Source: Thermoanaerobaculia bacterium (lineage in GTDB: Bacteria; Acidobacteriota; Thermoanaerobaculia; Multivoradales; JAGPDF01). From it: DNA of 64,000 nucleotides. The notes beneath the pieces are model-generated. The model was not told where the DNA came from, made no database searches, and was given only the letters and a program-made list of their open reading frames with translations. The stretch is from contig JAGPDF010000017.1 in NCBI GenBank assembly GCA_018057705.1, positions 1 to 64,000 on the forward strand, in the 5' to 3' direction. Below, in pieces: positions 1 through 8,429 of this stretch. The position numbers and the translations under genes were made by a program. How positions within the stretch are numbered: position 1 is the first letter of the stretch; each line of letters begins with the position of its first letter.

Positions 1-102
1 GCCGGGATCCTCGAGGAGCTGTGGGCCGAGTTGCATCGCTTCACCCGCGGGGCGCCCGCGGCCGACGACCAGACGGCGGTGCTCCTGCGGCGCCTGACCT
101 GA
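1..102 (+). CDS. SpoIIE/PP2C-type serine phosphatase, C-terminal end (partial)
   Basis: Only the last 33 codons are inside the window; the frame is open from base 1 to TGA at 100-102. The residues end in the pattern P-A-A-D-D-Q-T-A-V-L-L-R-R, the usual closing strand of SpoIIE/RsbU-type PP2C phosphatases, in which the DD contributes to metal binding. Family knowledge: these enzymes dephosphorylate anti-sigma-factor antagonists or other phosphoproteins, often behind a sensory domain. Nothing upstream is visible, so sensor domains and partner are unknown. The assignment rests on this short motif alone. Confidence 0.6.
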   Translation, partial: AGILEELWAELHRFTRGAPAADDQTAVLLRRLT

Positions 103-176
103 ACCGGGTGCTGCCTTCGCGCAGAATGGGCTGGCGTGGAATGTCTGCAACGCAGATCGATCGGGGAGACCTCGTG

Positions 177-545
177 ATGCACCGGAAATTCATCGCTTTG
201 GGCGCACTTTCGGGCGGCATCGCCGTCGCCCTCGGAGCCTTCGCCGCGCATGCCCTCAAGGGGCGGCTCGATGCGCAACTGCTCGTCACCTTCGAAACCG
301 GCGCGCGCTACCAGATGTACCACGCGCTCGCCCTGCTCGCCGCGGGCCTCTTCGCCGAACGGGTCCCGAGCCGCCTCGTCGCCGCGAGTGGTGTCCTCTT
401 TCTCGCCGGCACGCTCCTGTTCTCCGGCAGCCTCTACGCACTGGCGCTCACCGGAGTGCGCGGGCTCGGCGCCGTCACGCCGTTGGGCGGCGTGGCGTTC
501 CTCGCCGGCTGGCTCTGCCTCGGCCTCGCGGCCAGTCGGCGCTGA
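177..545 (+). CDS. DUF423 family small membrane protein
   Basis: A 122-residue protein with four hydrophobic segments and the DUF423 hallmarks: an N-terminal G-A-L-S-G-G segment, the A-F-A-A-H-A-L motif near residue 23, and an R-Y-Q-M-Y-H-A-L block near residue 45. Length matches the YgdD/YwdK family; biochemical function unknown. The ATG at 177 is chosen because GGAG at 165-168 lies eight bases upstream; an in-frame ATG at 141 would add 12 polar residues not expected before the first membrane segment. It ends 14 bases before the potassium-channel gene and is probably co-transcribed with it. Confidence 0.85.
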   Translation: MHRKFIALGALSGGIAVALGAFAAHALKGRLDAQLLVTFETGARYQMYHALALLAAGLFAERVPSRLVAASGVLFLAGTLLFSGSLYALALTGVRGLGAVTPLGGVAFLAGWLCLGLAASRR

Positions 546-559
546 GGAGAACCCTCGTC

Positions 560-1384
560 ATGGCGGATCCCGAGGAGTCGGCCTTCCCGGCCTGGCGGCA
601 CCGGCTGCACGAGGTCATCTTCGAGGCCGACACCCCGGCGGGGCGCCGGTTCGACGTCGGTCTGCTGTGGGTGATCGTCGCGAGTGTCGCCGTCGTGGTG
701 GCCGAGAGCGTACCCGAGCTGCGGGCCGCCCACGGCGAGCTCTTTCGCGCCGCGGAATGGGGTTTCACCGCCCTCTTCACCCTCGAGTACCTCCTGCGGC
801 TCGTCGCGGTCCGCCGCCCCCTCGCCTGGGCGCGCAGCGCCTTCGGCATCATCGACCTGCTCGCCGTGCTGCCGACCTACCTCGCGCTGGTGCTGCCCGG
901 CGCCCAAACGCTGCTGGTGCTGCGTGCCCTGCGTCTCCTGCGCATCTTCCGGATTCTCAAGCTCGCCGAGTTCCTGCGCGAGGCGGCGATGCTGCGCACG
1001 GCGCTCGCCGGCAGCCGGCGCAAGATCCTGGTCTTCCTCGGCACCGTGATGATCCTCGTCCTGATCATCGGCTCCCTGATCTACATGGTCGAAGGGGAGG
1101 CGGCCGGCTTCGTCTCGATTCCGCTCTCGATGTACTGGGCGATCGTCACGCTCACCACCGTCGGTTACGGCGATCTCGCCCCGCAGAGCGGCCTCGGCCG
1201 GTTCCTCGCCTCGATCGTGATGCTCCTCGGCTACTCGATCCTCGCCGTGCCGACGGGGATCTTCACCAGCGAGCTGCTCGCCGCGCGGCGCGGCAAGGTC
1301 TCGACCCAGGCCTGTCCGGCGTGCGGCGTCGACGGCCACGACGCCGACGCCGTGCACTGCAAGTTCTGCGGCTCGCACCTCTGA
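560..1384 (+). CDS. Voltage-gated-type potassium channel with C-terminal zinc ribbon
   Basis: A 274-residue six-transmembrane cation channel. S1-S3 lie at about residues 31-112. S4 at about 118-136 carries arginines every third position (L-R-A-L-R-L-L-R-I-F-R). S5 follows at 154-176, then the pore loop with the potassium filter T-V-G-Y-G-D at 200-205, and S6 at 212-238. This is the KvAP/Ion_trans architecture, forming a homotetramer in the inner membrane. The tail carries two CxxC pairs (Cys252/255 and Cys267/270), a zinc-ribbon knuckle placed after S6 where a gating domain would sit. GAGGAG just upstream overlaps the end of the DUF423 gene, suggesting coupled translation. Confidence 0.92.
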   Translation: MADPEESAFPAWRHRLHEVIFEADTPAGRRFDVGLLWVIVASVAVVVAESVPELRAAHGELFRAAEWGFTALFTLEYLLRLVAVRRPLAWARSAFGIIDLLAVLPTYLALVLPGAQTLLVLRALRLLRIFRILKLAEFLREAAMLRTALAGSRRKILVFLGTVMILVLIIGSLIYMVEGEAAGFVSIPLSMYWAIVTLTTVGYGDLAPQSGLGRFLASIVMLLGYSILAVPTGIFTSELLAARRGKVSTQACPACGVDGHDADAVHCKFCGSHL

Positions 1385-1409
1385 TTCGTTGCCGGGCAGG
1401 CGCCGGCGG

Positions 1410-1429
1410 GCAGAATTGATAGATTCTGC
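1410..1429. repeat. 7-bp perfect inverted repeat upstream of the aminopeptidase
   Basis: GCAGAAT at 1410-1416 and ATTCTGC at 1423-1429 are perfect complements separated by six bases. The repeat ends five bases before the ATG at 1435 and surrounds a TAGATT box at 1420-1425. It could be an operator dyad over a promoter or a small hairpin ending the upstream channel transcript; there is no U-tract. Confidence 0.35.
1420..1425 (+). promoter_or_regulatory. Candidate -10 box (TAGATT) of a near-leaderless transcript
   Basis: TAGATT lies nine bases before the ATG at 1435, and no Shine-Dalgarno sequence sits between. If it is a -10 hexamer, transcription would begin within two or three bases of the start codon. 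No clear -35 box is seen. Confidence 0.3.
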
Positions 1430-1434
1430 GCCCC

Positions 1435-2871
1435 ATGAGATATCCGGCGAGAATCGAGACTGTTCTGGCGTCGTCCCTGTTCGCTCTGGTCGCGGCGGCT
1501 GTCGCCTCCGCGGCCTCTCCGGCCCCGGAGGTGACCCCGGCCTTCTTCACCAGCCACCGCCAGAGCTTCGTCGCCGGGCTGCCGCCGGACGCTATCGCGG
1601 TGGTGCGGACGGCGCCCGAGACCTCGGTCGAGACCTCGCCGGACCCTTACCGGCAGAACTCCGACTTCTGGTACTTGACCGGCTTCGGCGAACCCGATGC
1701 GGTCGCTGTCCTTCGCCCCTGGGCACCCGCGGGCGAGCGTTACATCCTGTTCGTCGCGCCGCGGGATCCTGTGAAGGAGACCTGGACCGGCTATCGCGCC
1801 GGCGTCGAGGGCGCCAGGCAGGAGCTCGGCGCCGAGGCAGCCTTCCCGGTCGAGGAGTTCGCGAAGAGGTTCCCGGAGCTCGCTTCAGGCGCCCGGTCGC
1901 TCTACTACCTCGACGGCGGCGACGCCGCCTTTCGCGACCGCCTGCTCGCGGCCTGGAACGCGCCGAACGCCAACGCCACCGCGCCGCGGCCAGCGGCGGA
2001 GGCCGGACCGATCGTCCATGAGCTGCGCCTCATCAAGGATGCGACCGAGCTCGCGCTGATGCGCCGGGCCGCCGAGCTCTCGGCCGAGGCCCACGTCGCC
2101 GCGATGCGCGAGGTGCGGCCGGGCCGAAGCGAGTACAACCTCAAGGCGGCGATGGTCGCGACCTGCCTGCACGGCGGCGCGGGCCGGATGGCGTACCCGC
2201 CCATCGTCGGCTCGGGACGCAACTCGGTGATCCTCCACTACGAGCCCGCGGACAAGCCTCTCGACGACGGCGCCATGATCGTCAACGACACCGGCTGCGA
2301 GTACGGGATGTACGCCGCGGACGTGACGCGGAGCTACCCGGTCTCCGGCAGGTTCACCGCCGAGCAGCGCGCGATCTACGAGATCGTGCTCGCGGCGCAG
2401 AAGGCGGCGATCGCCGCCGTTCGGCCCGGAATCCCGTACCGCACCATGAACGAGATCACTCTCCAGGTGGTCGTCGACGGCCTGATCCGTCTGGGTCTGC
2501 TGACCGGAGATCGCGACGAGCTCATTGCGAGCGGCGCCCATCGCAAGTTCTACCCTCACGGCTCCGGTCACTGGATCGGCCTCAACGTGCACGATCCCGG
2601 AAGCTACGGCTTTCCGCCCGGCGTCTCCCGGGAGGAGCGCTACCGCTCGGCGACGACGCCGCTGCGTCCGGGGATGATCTTCACCGTCGAGCCCGGCATC
2701 TACATCCCCGAGGGCTCGACCGCGGACCGGCGCTGGTGGAACATCGGCGTGCGCATCGAAGACGAGATCCTGGTCACCGCAACGGGCGGCGAGTGCCTGT
2801 CGTGCATGGCGCCCCGCGAGATCGCCGAGATCGAGCGCGCGATCGCTGGCCGAGCTCTTCCGACTCCCTAG
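1435..2871 (+). CDS. Exported Xaa-Pro aminopeptidase (M24B, PepP-like)
   Basis: A 478-residue metallopeptidase that removes an N-terminal residue preceding proline. Residues 1-27 form a signal peptide ending A-S-A-A, so this is a periplasmic or secreted version, unlike cytosolic E. coli PepP. An aminopeptidase-P N-terminal domain (about 33-185) precedes the pita-bread domain (about 195-460). All five expected metal ligands are visible: Asp285, Asp296 (A-A-D-V-T-R), His375 (H-G-S-G-H), Glu419 (T-V-E-P-G) and Glu442 (R-I-E-D-E). The start has no Shine-Dalgarno sequence, but a TAGATT box is nearby. It is probably a single-gene unit between the channel and the propeller protein. Confidence 0.93.
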   Translation: MRYPARIETVLASSLFALVAAAVASAASPAPEVTPAFFTSHRQSFVAGLPPDAIAVVRTAPETSVETSPDPYRQNSDFWYLTGFGEPDAVAVLRPWAPAGERYILFVAPRDPVKETWTGYRAGVEGARQELGAEAAFPVEEFAKRFPELASGARSLYYLDGGDAAFRDRLLAAWNAPNANATAPRPAAEAGPIVHELRLIKDATELALMRRAAELSAEAHVAAMREVRPGRSEYNLKAAMVATCLHGGAGRMAYPPIVGSGRNSVILHYEPADKPLDDGAMIVNDTGCEYGMYAADVTRSYPVSGRFTAEQRAIYEIVLAAQKAAIAAVRPGIPYRTMNEITLQVVVDGLIRLGLLTGDRDELIASGAHRKFYPHGSGHWIGLNVHDPGSYGFPPGVSREERYRSATTPLRPGMIFTVEPGIYIPEGSTADRRWWNIGVRIEDEILVTATGGECLSCMAPREIAEIERAIAGRALPTP

Positions 2872-2939
2872 CCCGACGCCGGGAGCGGCGAAGCCGCGAA
2901 ACCGATCGCCGCGTGCCCACCGTAGGCGCTCTCGTCCTG

Positions 2940-2945
2940 TAGGCT
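2940..2945 (+). promoter_or_regulatory. Candidate -10 box (TAGGCT) close to the start codon
   Basis: TAGGCT ends eight bases before the ATG at 2954; the intervening bases contain no Shine-Dalgarno sequence. It fits the TAnnnT pattern seen before other starts in this window. No -35 box was recognised. Confidence 0.25.
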
Positions 2946-2953
2946 CGTCGGCG

Positions 2954-5209
2954 ATGGTGGCCGGTCTGCGCGCATCGATCCTCCTCGCGGCATCGGCGCT
3001 CCTGCTGCTCCCGCCTGCCGTCGTCGCCCAGGCGGTCGCGGCAGGGAGCGTCCCGCGGGCGGGTGCTCCGCTGCCGCCGCCGGGCGAGATGGCGCGCCTC
3101 AAGGCCGCGATCGAGGCGGGTGACACGGCGGGTGCGCGGCGGCGGTTGCTGCCGCTCGTCGAGCAGCATCCGGAGTGGGGGCGCGCGACGCTCCTGCTCG
3201 CCACGACCTACTTCCGGGAACGCCGCTTCGAGCTCGCGCGTCCGCTGTTCGCGCGCGCCATCGAGCTCGATCCCGAGGAGCCCTTTGGCCGGCTCGCGCT
3301 CGGCTGGTGTCATTTCTACCTGGGCGAGCTCGCGGCGGCCGAGGCGGCGATGAGGGCGTTCCTCGAGTTGGCGCCGGAGCACGCCGAGGGCCACTACGCG
3401 CTGGGCCTCGTCGAGCTCGAACGCAACGAAGTCGCGGCCGCGCGGCGGAGCCTCGAGCGCAGCGCCGCGCTCGCCGCCGAGAGCGGCGACAGAGTCGTCG
3501 AAGAGCGCGCTCGCGCCCGGCTGGGCGATCTCGACCGGCGCCAGAGCGGACCCGCGGGCGTCCATCCCGTCTCTGGCCCTGGCCCCGGCGCCGGGCCCGC
3601 GAGCGCGACGGGTCTGCGCTTCACCCTCCTTCCCGACGCCGCGGGAATCGACCTCGTCATGACCTCGGGCCGGATGCCGAGCCGGGAGATCGCCGAGGTG
3701 AACGGCGGTGGCGTGGCGCTGTTCGACTACGACAGGGATGGGGACCTCGACATCTTTCTCGCCAACGGCTCGACCCTCGAGGCCACGGAGCTGGGTCCGG
3801 GCTCGCGCCTCTACGCGAATCGCGGCAACGGCACCTTCGAAGACGCGACCGCGAAGGCCGGGATCGATCTGCGTCGCTGGGCGACCGGAGTCGCGGTCGG
3901 CGACTACGACGGCGACGGCTGGGACGATCTCTACGTCGCCTGTTTCGGCCGCAACGTCCTGCTGCGCAATCAGGCGGACGCGGCTTCCGGCCGGCGGTTC
4001 GTCGATGTCACCGCGCAGGCGGGCGTCGGCGACCCGGGCTGGTCGACGAGCGCCGCCTTCGGCGATCTCGACGGTGACGGTGACCTCGATCTCTACGTCG
4101 TGAACTACCTCGAGTTCGATCCCCAGCAACCGCCGGCCCGCACCGGCAACGCCTTCAAGGGGGTGCCGGTGATGGCGGGGCCGCGCGGACTGCGTGCTCA
4201 GCCCGACACGCTGTACGAAAACCGCGGGGATGGGACCTTCGCGGATTCGAGCGCGGTCGCCGGAGCGCGCGTCGACGGCGGACTCGACTACGGCCTCGTG
4301 ACCCTCATCCTGGACTTCGATGGCGACGGCCGGCGCGACATCTTCGTCGGCAACGACTCCACCGCCAACCAGCTCTATCGCAATCTCGGATCGCTGCGAT
4401 TCGAGAACGTCGCGGACCGTGCCGGCATCGCCGTGAGCGACCACGGGGTACCCCAGGCCACGATGGGTTTCGCCGTGACGGACGCCAACGGCGACGGCCG
4501 GCCGGATCTCTTCAACACTGCCTTCTCGGACGACACGAACACGCTGCGGATCAACCTCGGTGACGGCCTCTTCGACGACCGTTCGGCGCAGTACGGGCTC
4601 GCCGCGGTCAGCCGCCCGTTCCTCTCGTGGGGGTGCGGTTTCTACGACTTCGATCTCGATGGCGACGAGGATCTGTTCGTCGCCAACGGACACGTCTATC
4701 CAGAGCTGGACGGACCCGACCTCGGCGCTTCCTGGGCGCAGGAGCCGCTGCTGTTCGAGAGCCGGGGCGGGCGCTTCGAGCGCGCCTCCGCCTCCGCCTC
4801 CGGAGCGGGCGAATGGCTGGCGCGCCGGGTCCACGGTCGCGCGGTGGCGTTCGGTGATCTCGACGGCGATGCCGACGTCGACATCGTCATGACGACCCTG
4901 AACGGCTCGCCCTGGGTGCTGCGCAACGAGGCGCCACGGGGCAGAGCGCTGGCCGTCGAGCTGCGGGCGCCGGCGCCGAACCGGCACGCGTTCGGCAGCG
5001 TCGTGGAGCTCGAGACCCCCTCGGGCGTGGCGCGGCGCTGGATCACCGGCGGTGGCAGCTACCAGTCGGTCGACGAACCCGTGGCCTTCTTCGCGCTTGC
5101 CGGCGCGGCGCGCGGGACGCTGCGCGTGCGCTGGCCGGACGGCACCACCACGGTCGTCGAAGGGGTGCACGGCGACCAGCGGCTGGTGGTCGCCAAGCCC
5201 CCTCTCTAG
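2954..5209 (+). CDS. Exported TPR + FG-GAP/VCBS propeller protein with ASPIC/UnbV domain (CRTAC1-like)
   Basis: 751 residues. A signal peptide (about 1-26, ending V-V-A-Q-A) is followed by TPR-like helices at about 46-196, then a seven-bladed propeller built from calcium-binding repeats of the form D-x-D-G-D-G-x-x-D (for example D-L-D-G-D-G-D-L-D-L-Y). The C-terminal 90 residues match ASPIC/UnbV: R-W-I-T-G-G-G-S-Y-Q-S, then V-R-W-P-D-G-T. Such proteins are common in Acidobacteriota; they are thought to be cell-surface or secreted, with no established reaction. Its TAG stop shares the palindrome CTAG (5206-5209) with the stop of the convergent peroxidase gene. It lacks the window's tail motif. 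Confidence 0.9.
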   Translation: MVAGLRASILLAASALLLLPPAVVAQAVAAGSVPRAGAPLPPPGEMARLKAAIEAGDTAGARRRLLPLVEQHPEWGRATLLLATTYFRERRFELARPLFARAIELDPEEPFGRLALGWCHFYLGELAAAEAAMRAFLELAPEHAEGHYALGLVELERNEVAAARRSLERSAALAAESGDRVVEERARARLGDLDRRQSGPAGVHPVSGPGPGAGPASATGLRFTLLPDAAGIDLVMTSGRMPSREIAEVNGGGVALFDYDRDGDLDIFLANGSTLEATELGPGSRLYANRGNGTFEDATAKAGIDLRRWATGVAVGDYDGDGWDDLYVACFGRNVLLRNQADAASGRRFVDVTAQAGVGDPGWSTSAAFGDLDGDGDLDLYVVNYLEFDPQQPPARTGNAFKGVPVMAGPRGLRAQPDTLYENRGDGTFADSSAVAGARVDGGLDYGLVTLILDFDGDGRRDIFVGNDSTANQLYRNLGSLRFENVADRAGIAVSDHGVPQATMGFAVTDANGDGRPDLFNTAFSDDTNTLRINLGDGLFDDRSAQYGLAAVSRPFLSWGCGFYDFDLDGDEDLFVANGHVYPELDGPDLGASWAQEPLLFESRGGRFERASASASGAGEWLARRVHGRAVAFGDLDGDADVDIVMTTLNGSPWVLRNEAPRGRALAVELRAPAPNRHAFGSVVELETPSGVARRWITGGGSYQSVDEPVAFFALAGAARGTLRVRWPDGTTTVVEGVHGDQRLVVAKPPL

Positions 5210-6942
5210 CCCCAGTCGGAGAGATCCGCCGTCTCGAAACCGTCGATGAAGACGATGGTCGCGCCGAGCGGTGGGAAGAGCGTGAAGCGAAACAGTGGTG
5301 TCACCGCCTCGGCCTGCCCGCCGCCGGTGTCGGCGACGTACCAGCGCCCGAAGAGCTCCCGGCCGGCGAGCGCCGGATCGGCCGGAATCGCCAGGCTCAC
5401 CGAGCCGTAGCCCTGGCCGGCTCCCACTCCGTCGAGGACGACGATCTCGAAAGCGAAGTCGCCCGACCCGGGGGTGACGAGGCCGGGATCGGTGTCGCTG
5501 ATCGCCAGCACGGCGGTGGCGCCACCGAGGCCGCCCTGCAGGGCGACGGTGAAACCGGGATTGCCGAGCACCGGCGGTTCGAGGGCCACTGGGCTCGGCA
5601 CGAGACCGCCCGAACCGGGAAGGCCAACCCCTTCGATCACCGCGGCGCGTCCGGACTCGGAGAAGAGCTTCGGCCGGTCGAAGGGCGGCAGCTCCGGCAC
5701 GAGGCGGGGATCGGTGAGCGGGCGCTTGAGAAAGGCGGCGAGCGCCGCTTTCTCTGCCGGAACGAGGTTCAGGACACGCACGAACGGGTCCTTGTTATCC
5801 GCCTCGAAGTCGCCGCCGCGGTCGTAGAAGTCGACCACCTGCTCGATCGTCGCGAAGCGCCCGTTCTTCATGTAGGGCGCCCGCAGCTCGAGGTTGCGCA
5901 GGCTCGGGGTGCGCGTCTTTCCGAGGTCGGTGTCGTCGTTGGTGATCGCGAAGCGGCCGGGATCTTCGGCCGGCGGGCGCACGCCGATGTAGTGGAAGTC
6001 GTGGTCGCTCATGATCGCGAGGCGGTGGCAGCGGTCGCAGCTCGCCGACACGAAGACGTCGCGTCCGGCGCTCTCGAGCGGCGTCAGGGCTGCATCGTCG
6101 CCACCGATGAAGGCGTCGAACGGCGCCTGATTGGTGAACTGTGTGCGCTCGTAGCTCGCGATCGCCATGGCGACGCGGGGTGCGGTGATGTCCGGCGTGC
6201 CGAAGGCCTCTTCGAAGAGCGCGGCGTAGGCGCGGCCGTCGATCCAGTCGAGGAGCGCCGCAGGCGCGCGTGCGGCGAGCGCGAGCGGCGACGCGGCCGC
6301 GAGGCGGGCGAGGATCTCCGTCCAGGTCCGGCCGACATGGGCCATCTCGACGTCGCTCACCGGCGGGCCGACGGACTGGCTCTCGAGCGCGCCGCCGGCG
6401 GCGAGGACGACCTCGGACGTTACCGGGTCGAGGAACTGTCCGGCCGCGCGGCCGTCCCAGAAGAGGGTCGGAGAGTAGCCGGCGTTGAGCGAGGAGGGCG
6501 CGCGTCGCCCGGTCGCCTGTTCGGTGAGACCGAAGTGCAGACTCGGCGAATACAGGCCGTCGGCGCCGCTGCGCGGCACGCCGGGGGATCCCAGAACGTC
6601 ATCGGCGCCCCCGAAGAGGCCGTCCGGGCCGGGGTGGATCGCGAGCGGGCTCGCGGCCGAGCGCGGGTCGGTGCCTCCTGCCGACGGGATGTGGCAGGTG
6701 CCGCAGGCCACGGTGCGCGGCGAGGAGAGCTGCTCGTCCCAGAACAGCGCTTTCCCGAGCCGCACTTTGCTCGGCGTGAGCGGGTTGCCCGGCGGCACCG
6801 GAGGTGGAACGAGCTGCGCCTCGACGGCAGAGCTCAGGACGCCGAACGCGGAGGCGACGACGGCGATGGCCGAGATCGAAAGTCTCGCCGTCCGGAGGAG
6901 GCGGATCTTCCAGGGCAGAAAGCAGGTCGGAGCGCTGGGCAT
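5206..6942 (-). CDS. Di-haem cytochrome c peroxidase/MauG-like protein with C-terminal tail
   Basis: 578 residues. A signal peptide (about 1-42) leads to two c-type haem sites, C80-x-x-C83-H84 and C302-x-x-C305-H306, the bacterial CcpA/MauG arrangement that reduces peroxide or oxidises protein substrates in the periplasm. The core ends near residue 410, where E. coli-type peroxidases would stop. A further 165 residues of beta-rich sequence follow, ending in F-I-D-G-F-E-T-A-D-L-S-D-W-G, a version of the tail shared by other exported proteins here. The extension suggests surface attachment or display. The start at 6942 has no Shine-Dalgarno sequence, but TAGAAT lies nine bases upstream. Confidence 0.9.
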   Translation of the reverse strand: MPSAPTCFLPWKIRLLRTARLSISAIAVVASAFGVLSSAVEAQLVPPPVPPGNPLTPSKVRLGKALFWDEQLSSPRTVACGTCHIPSAGGTDPRSAASPLAIHPGPDGLFGGADDVLGSPGVPRSGADGLYSPSLHFGLTEQATGRRAPSSLNAGYSPTLFWDGRAAGQFLDPVTSEVVLAAGGALESQSVGPPVSDVEMAHVGRTWTEILARLAAASPLALAARAPAALLDWIDGRAYAALFEEAFGTPDITAPRVAMAIASYERTQFTNQAPFDAFIGGDDAALTPLESAGRDVFVSASCDRCHRLAIMSDHDFHYIGVRPPAEDPGRFAITNDDTDLGKTRTPSLRNLELRAPYMKNGRFATIEQVVDFYDRGGDFEADNKDPFVRVLNLVPAEKAALAAFLKRPLTDPRLVPELPPFDRPKLFSESGRAAVIEGVGLPGSGGLVPSPVALEPPVLGNPGFTVALQGGLGGATAVLAISDTDPGLVTPGSGDFAFEIVVLDGVGAGQGYGSVSLAIPADPALAGRELFGRWYVADTGGGQAEAVTPLFRFTLFPPLGATIVFIDGFETADLSDWG

Positions 6943-6951
6943 GACAGGGCA

Positions 6952-6957
6952 ATTCTA
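6952..6957 (-). promoter_or_regulatory. Candidate -10 box (TAGAAT, minus strand) of the peroxidase gene
   Basis: On the minus strand TAGAAT (five of six to TATAAT) is followed by nine bases and then the ATG at 6942, with no Shine-Dalgarno sequence. This predicts a leader of only two or three bases. No clear -35 was found. Confidence 0.35.
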
Positions 6958-7027
6958 TCTCGCCCTACCGTGCACCGGCGCCCGGTGCGATAGGCTCGGT
7001 CGCCCACTTCGCCGAAAGAGACCCGAC

Positions 7028-8422
7028 ATGCCAGCGACCCGTCTCGACGCTCCTTCACCCCTGCCCTTCGCCGGCCGCCAGCGCTTGGCCGCCGCGCTGG
7101 CGGGAGCGATCTGCCTGTTCACGCCGCTCGCCGGGCGCGCCGGCGACTGGGTCGAGTTCGTCGAGGCGACAGCGACCCGCCTGGTGGCCGCGAGCGCCGT
7201 CGGCGCCAGCGATGTCGAAGAGAAGGACTTCGCCATCGGCGATCTCGACCGCGATTGCCGCACCGATCTCGTCGTGGTGAGGAAGACGCCGTTCAGCAAC
7301 GCCGGCGGCCGTCGAAACGTCCTGTTCATGAACGAAGGCGGCGTCCTGACGGACCGCAGCGCGACGCTCGCGCCGGCCTTCCTGGACGCCACCGACGATC
7401 GTGACGTGCAGCTCGCCGACTTCGACGGCGACGGCTGGTTGGACATCGTCACCGCCGGTACCTTCAGCGAGCCGCCGCGCATCCTGATGAACCAGGGGCG
7501 CGACCAGAAGGGCGTCTGGCTGGGTGTCGCGTACGACCCGGGGCGCATTCCGGCCTTCACCCCGCCGCCGAAATTCTGTTCCGTCGCCGTCGGCGACGTG
7601 AGCGGTGGGCTGGGACCCGATCTCTATTTCACGGACTACGAGAACGGGCTCGAGGATCGACTTCTGATCAACGATGGCGGCGGCTTCTTCAGCGACGAGA
7701 CGTCCACTCGTCTCACACCGGCGATGGCGAGCTCGGTTTTCGGCACTTCGTCGCAGATCGCCGACTTCAATCTCGACGGCTCGAACGACATCGTCAAGGT
7801 CAACTCGAGCGGCAATGCTCCGCCCCCCGGCACCAGCCCGCACATCTCCATCCTCTACAACGACGGCTTCGGCGCGTTCACCTTCCAGGACGACATCTAC
7901 GACGTCGCGCCCTACCAGGTCGCCGCGGCCGATTTCACCCAGGACGGGCGCCTCGACCTCCTGGTCGTCGACGACGGCCAGGACCGTTACCTGGTCAACA
8001 CCGGCAACGACGCCCAGGGTCACGCCGAGTTCACGCAAAGCACGGTCGGCAGCAGTCCCGGCACCGCCTTCTTCGGTGGCAGCAGCCGCTTCGCCGATTT
8101 CGACGGCGACGGCATCCTGGACGCCATCGTCGCCGATGTCGATACCGACATCGCCGGCTTCGGCGGCCGGCTGGTGCTGCTGCGCGGGCAGGGGACGCCG
8201 CCGAACGTCGCGCTCGTCGATCCGCTGGCTGGCGCCACGCGCAGCTGGACGGCGCAGGGGACCTTCGATGCGGTCGGCATGCACGTCGACCAGGACGGTA
8301 ACCTCGACCTGGTCGTCGGCGCCTTCGATGGCACCCGGGTGTTCCTCGGCGTCGGCCCCCGCGTCTTCGCCGACGGCTTCGAAGCCGAAACCGCGGGCTG
8401 CTGGACCCAGGCCGTCCCCTAG
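7028..8422 (+). CDS. Exported FG-GAP/VCBS repeat protein with DGFE tail
   Basis: 464 residues from the ATG at 7028, chosen because GAAAGAGA precedes it by five or six bases and a signal peptide (about 1-38, ending G-R-A-G) follows. The body is a beta-propeller of FG-GAP/VCBS repeats with D-x-D-G-D-G or related calcium loops (D-L-D-R-D-C-R-T-D, D-F-D-G-D-G-W-L-D, D-F-N-L-D-G-S-N-D and others). The last residues, V-F-A-D-G-F-E-A-E-T-A-G-C-W, belong to the tail family. No catalytic residues are evident; a secreted binding or structural role is inferred. It is divergent from the tailed peroxidase. Confidence 0.88.
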   Translation: MPATRLDAPSPLPFAGRQRLAAALAGAICLFTPLAGRAGDWVEFVEATATRLVAASAVGASDVEEKDFAIGDLDRDCRTDLVVVRKTPFSNAGGRRNVLFMNEGGVLTDRSATLAPAFLDATDDRDVQLADFDGDGWLDIVTAGTFSEPPRILMNQGRDQKGVWLGVAYDPGRIPAFTPPPKFCSVAVGDVSGGLGPDLYFTDYENGLEDRLLINDGGGFFSDETSTRLTPAMASSVFGTSSQIADFNLDGSNDIVKVNSSGNAPPPGTSPHISILYNDGFGAFTFQDDIYDVAPYQVAAADFTQDGRLDLLVVDDGQDRYLVNTGNDAQGHAEFTQSTVGSSPGTAFFGGSSRFADFDGDGILDAIVADVDTDIAGFGGRLVLLRGQGTPPNVALVDPLAGATRSWTAQGTFDAVGMHVDQDGNLDLVVGAFDGTRVFLGVGPRVFADGFEAETAGCWTQAVP

Positions 8423-8429
8423 CCGGCAA

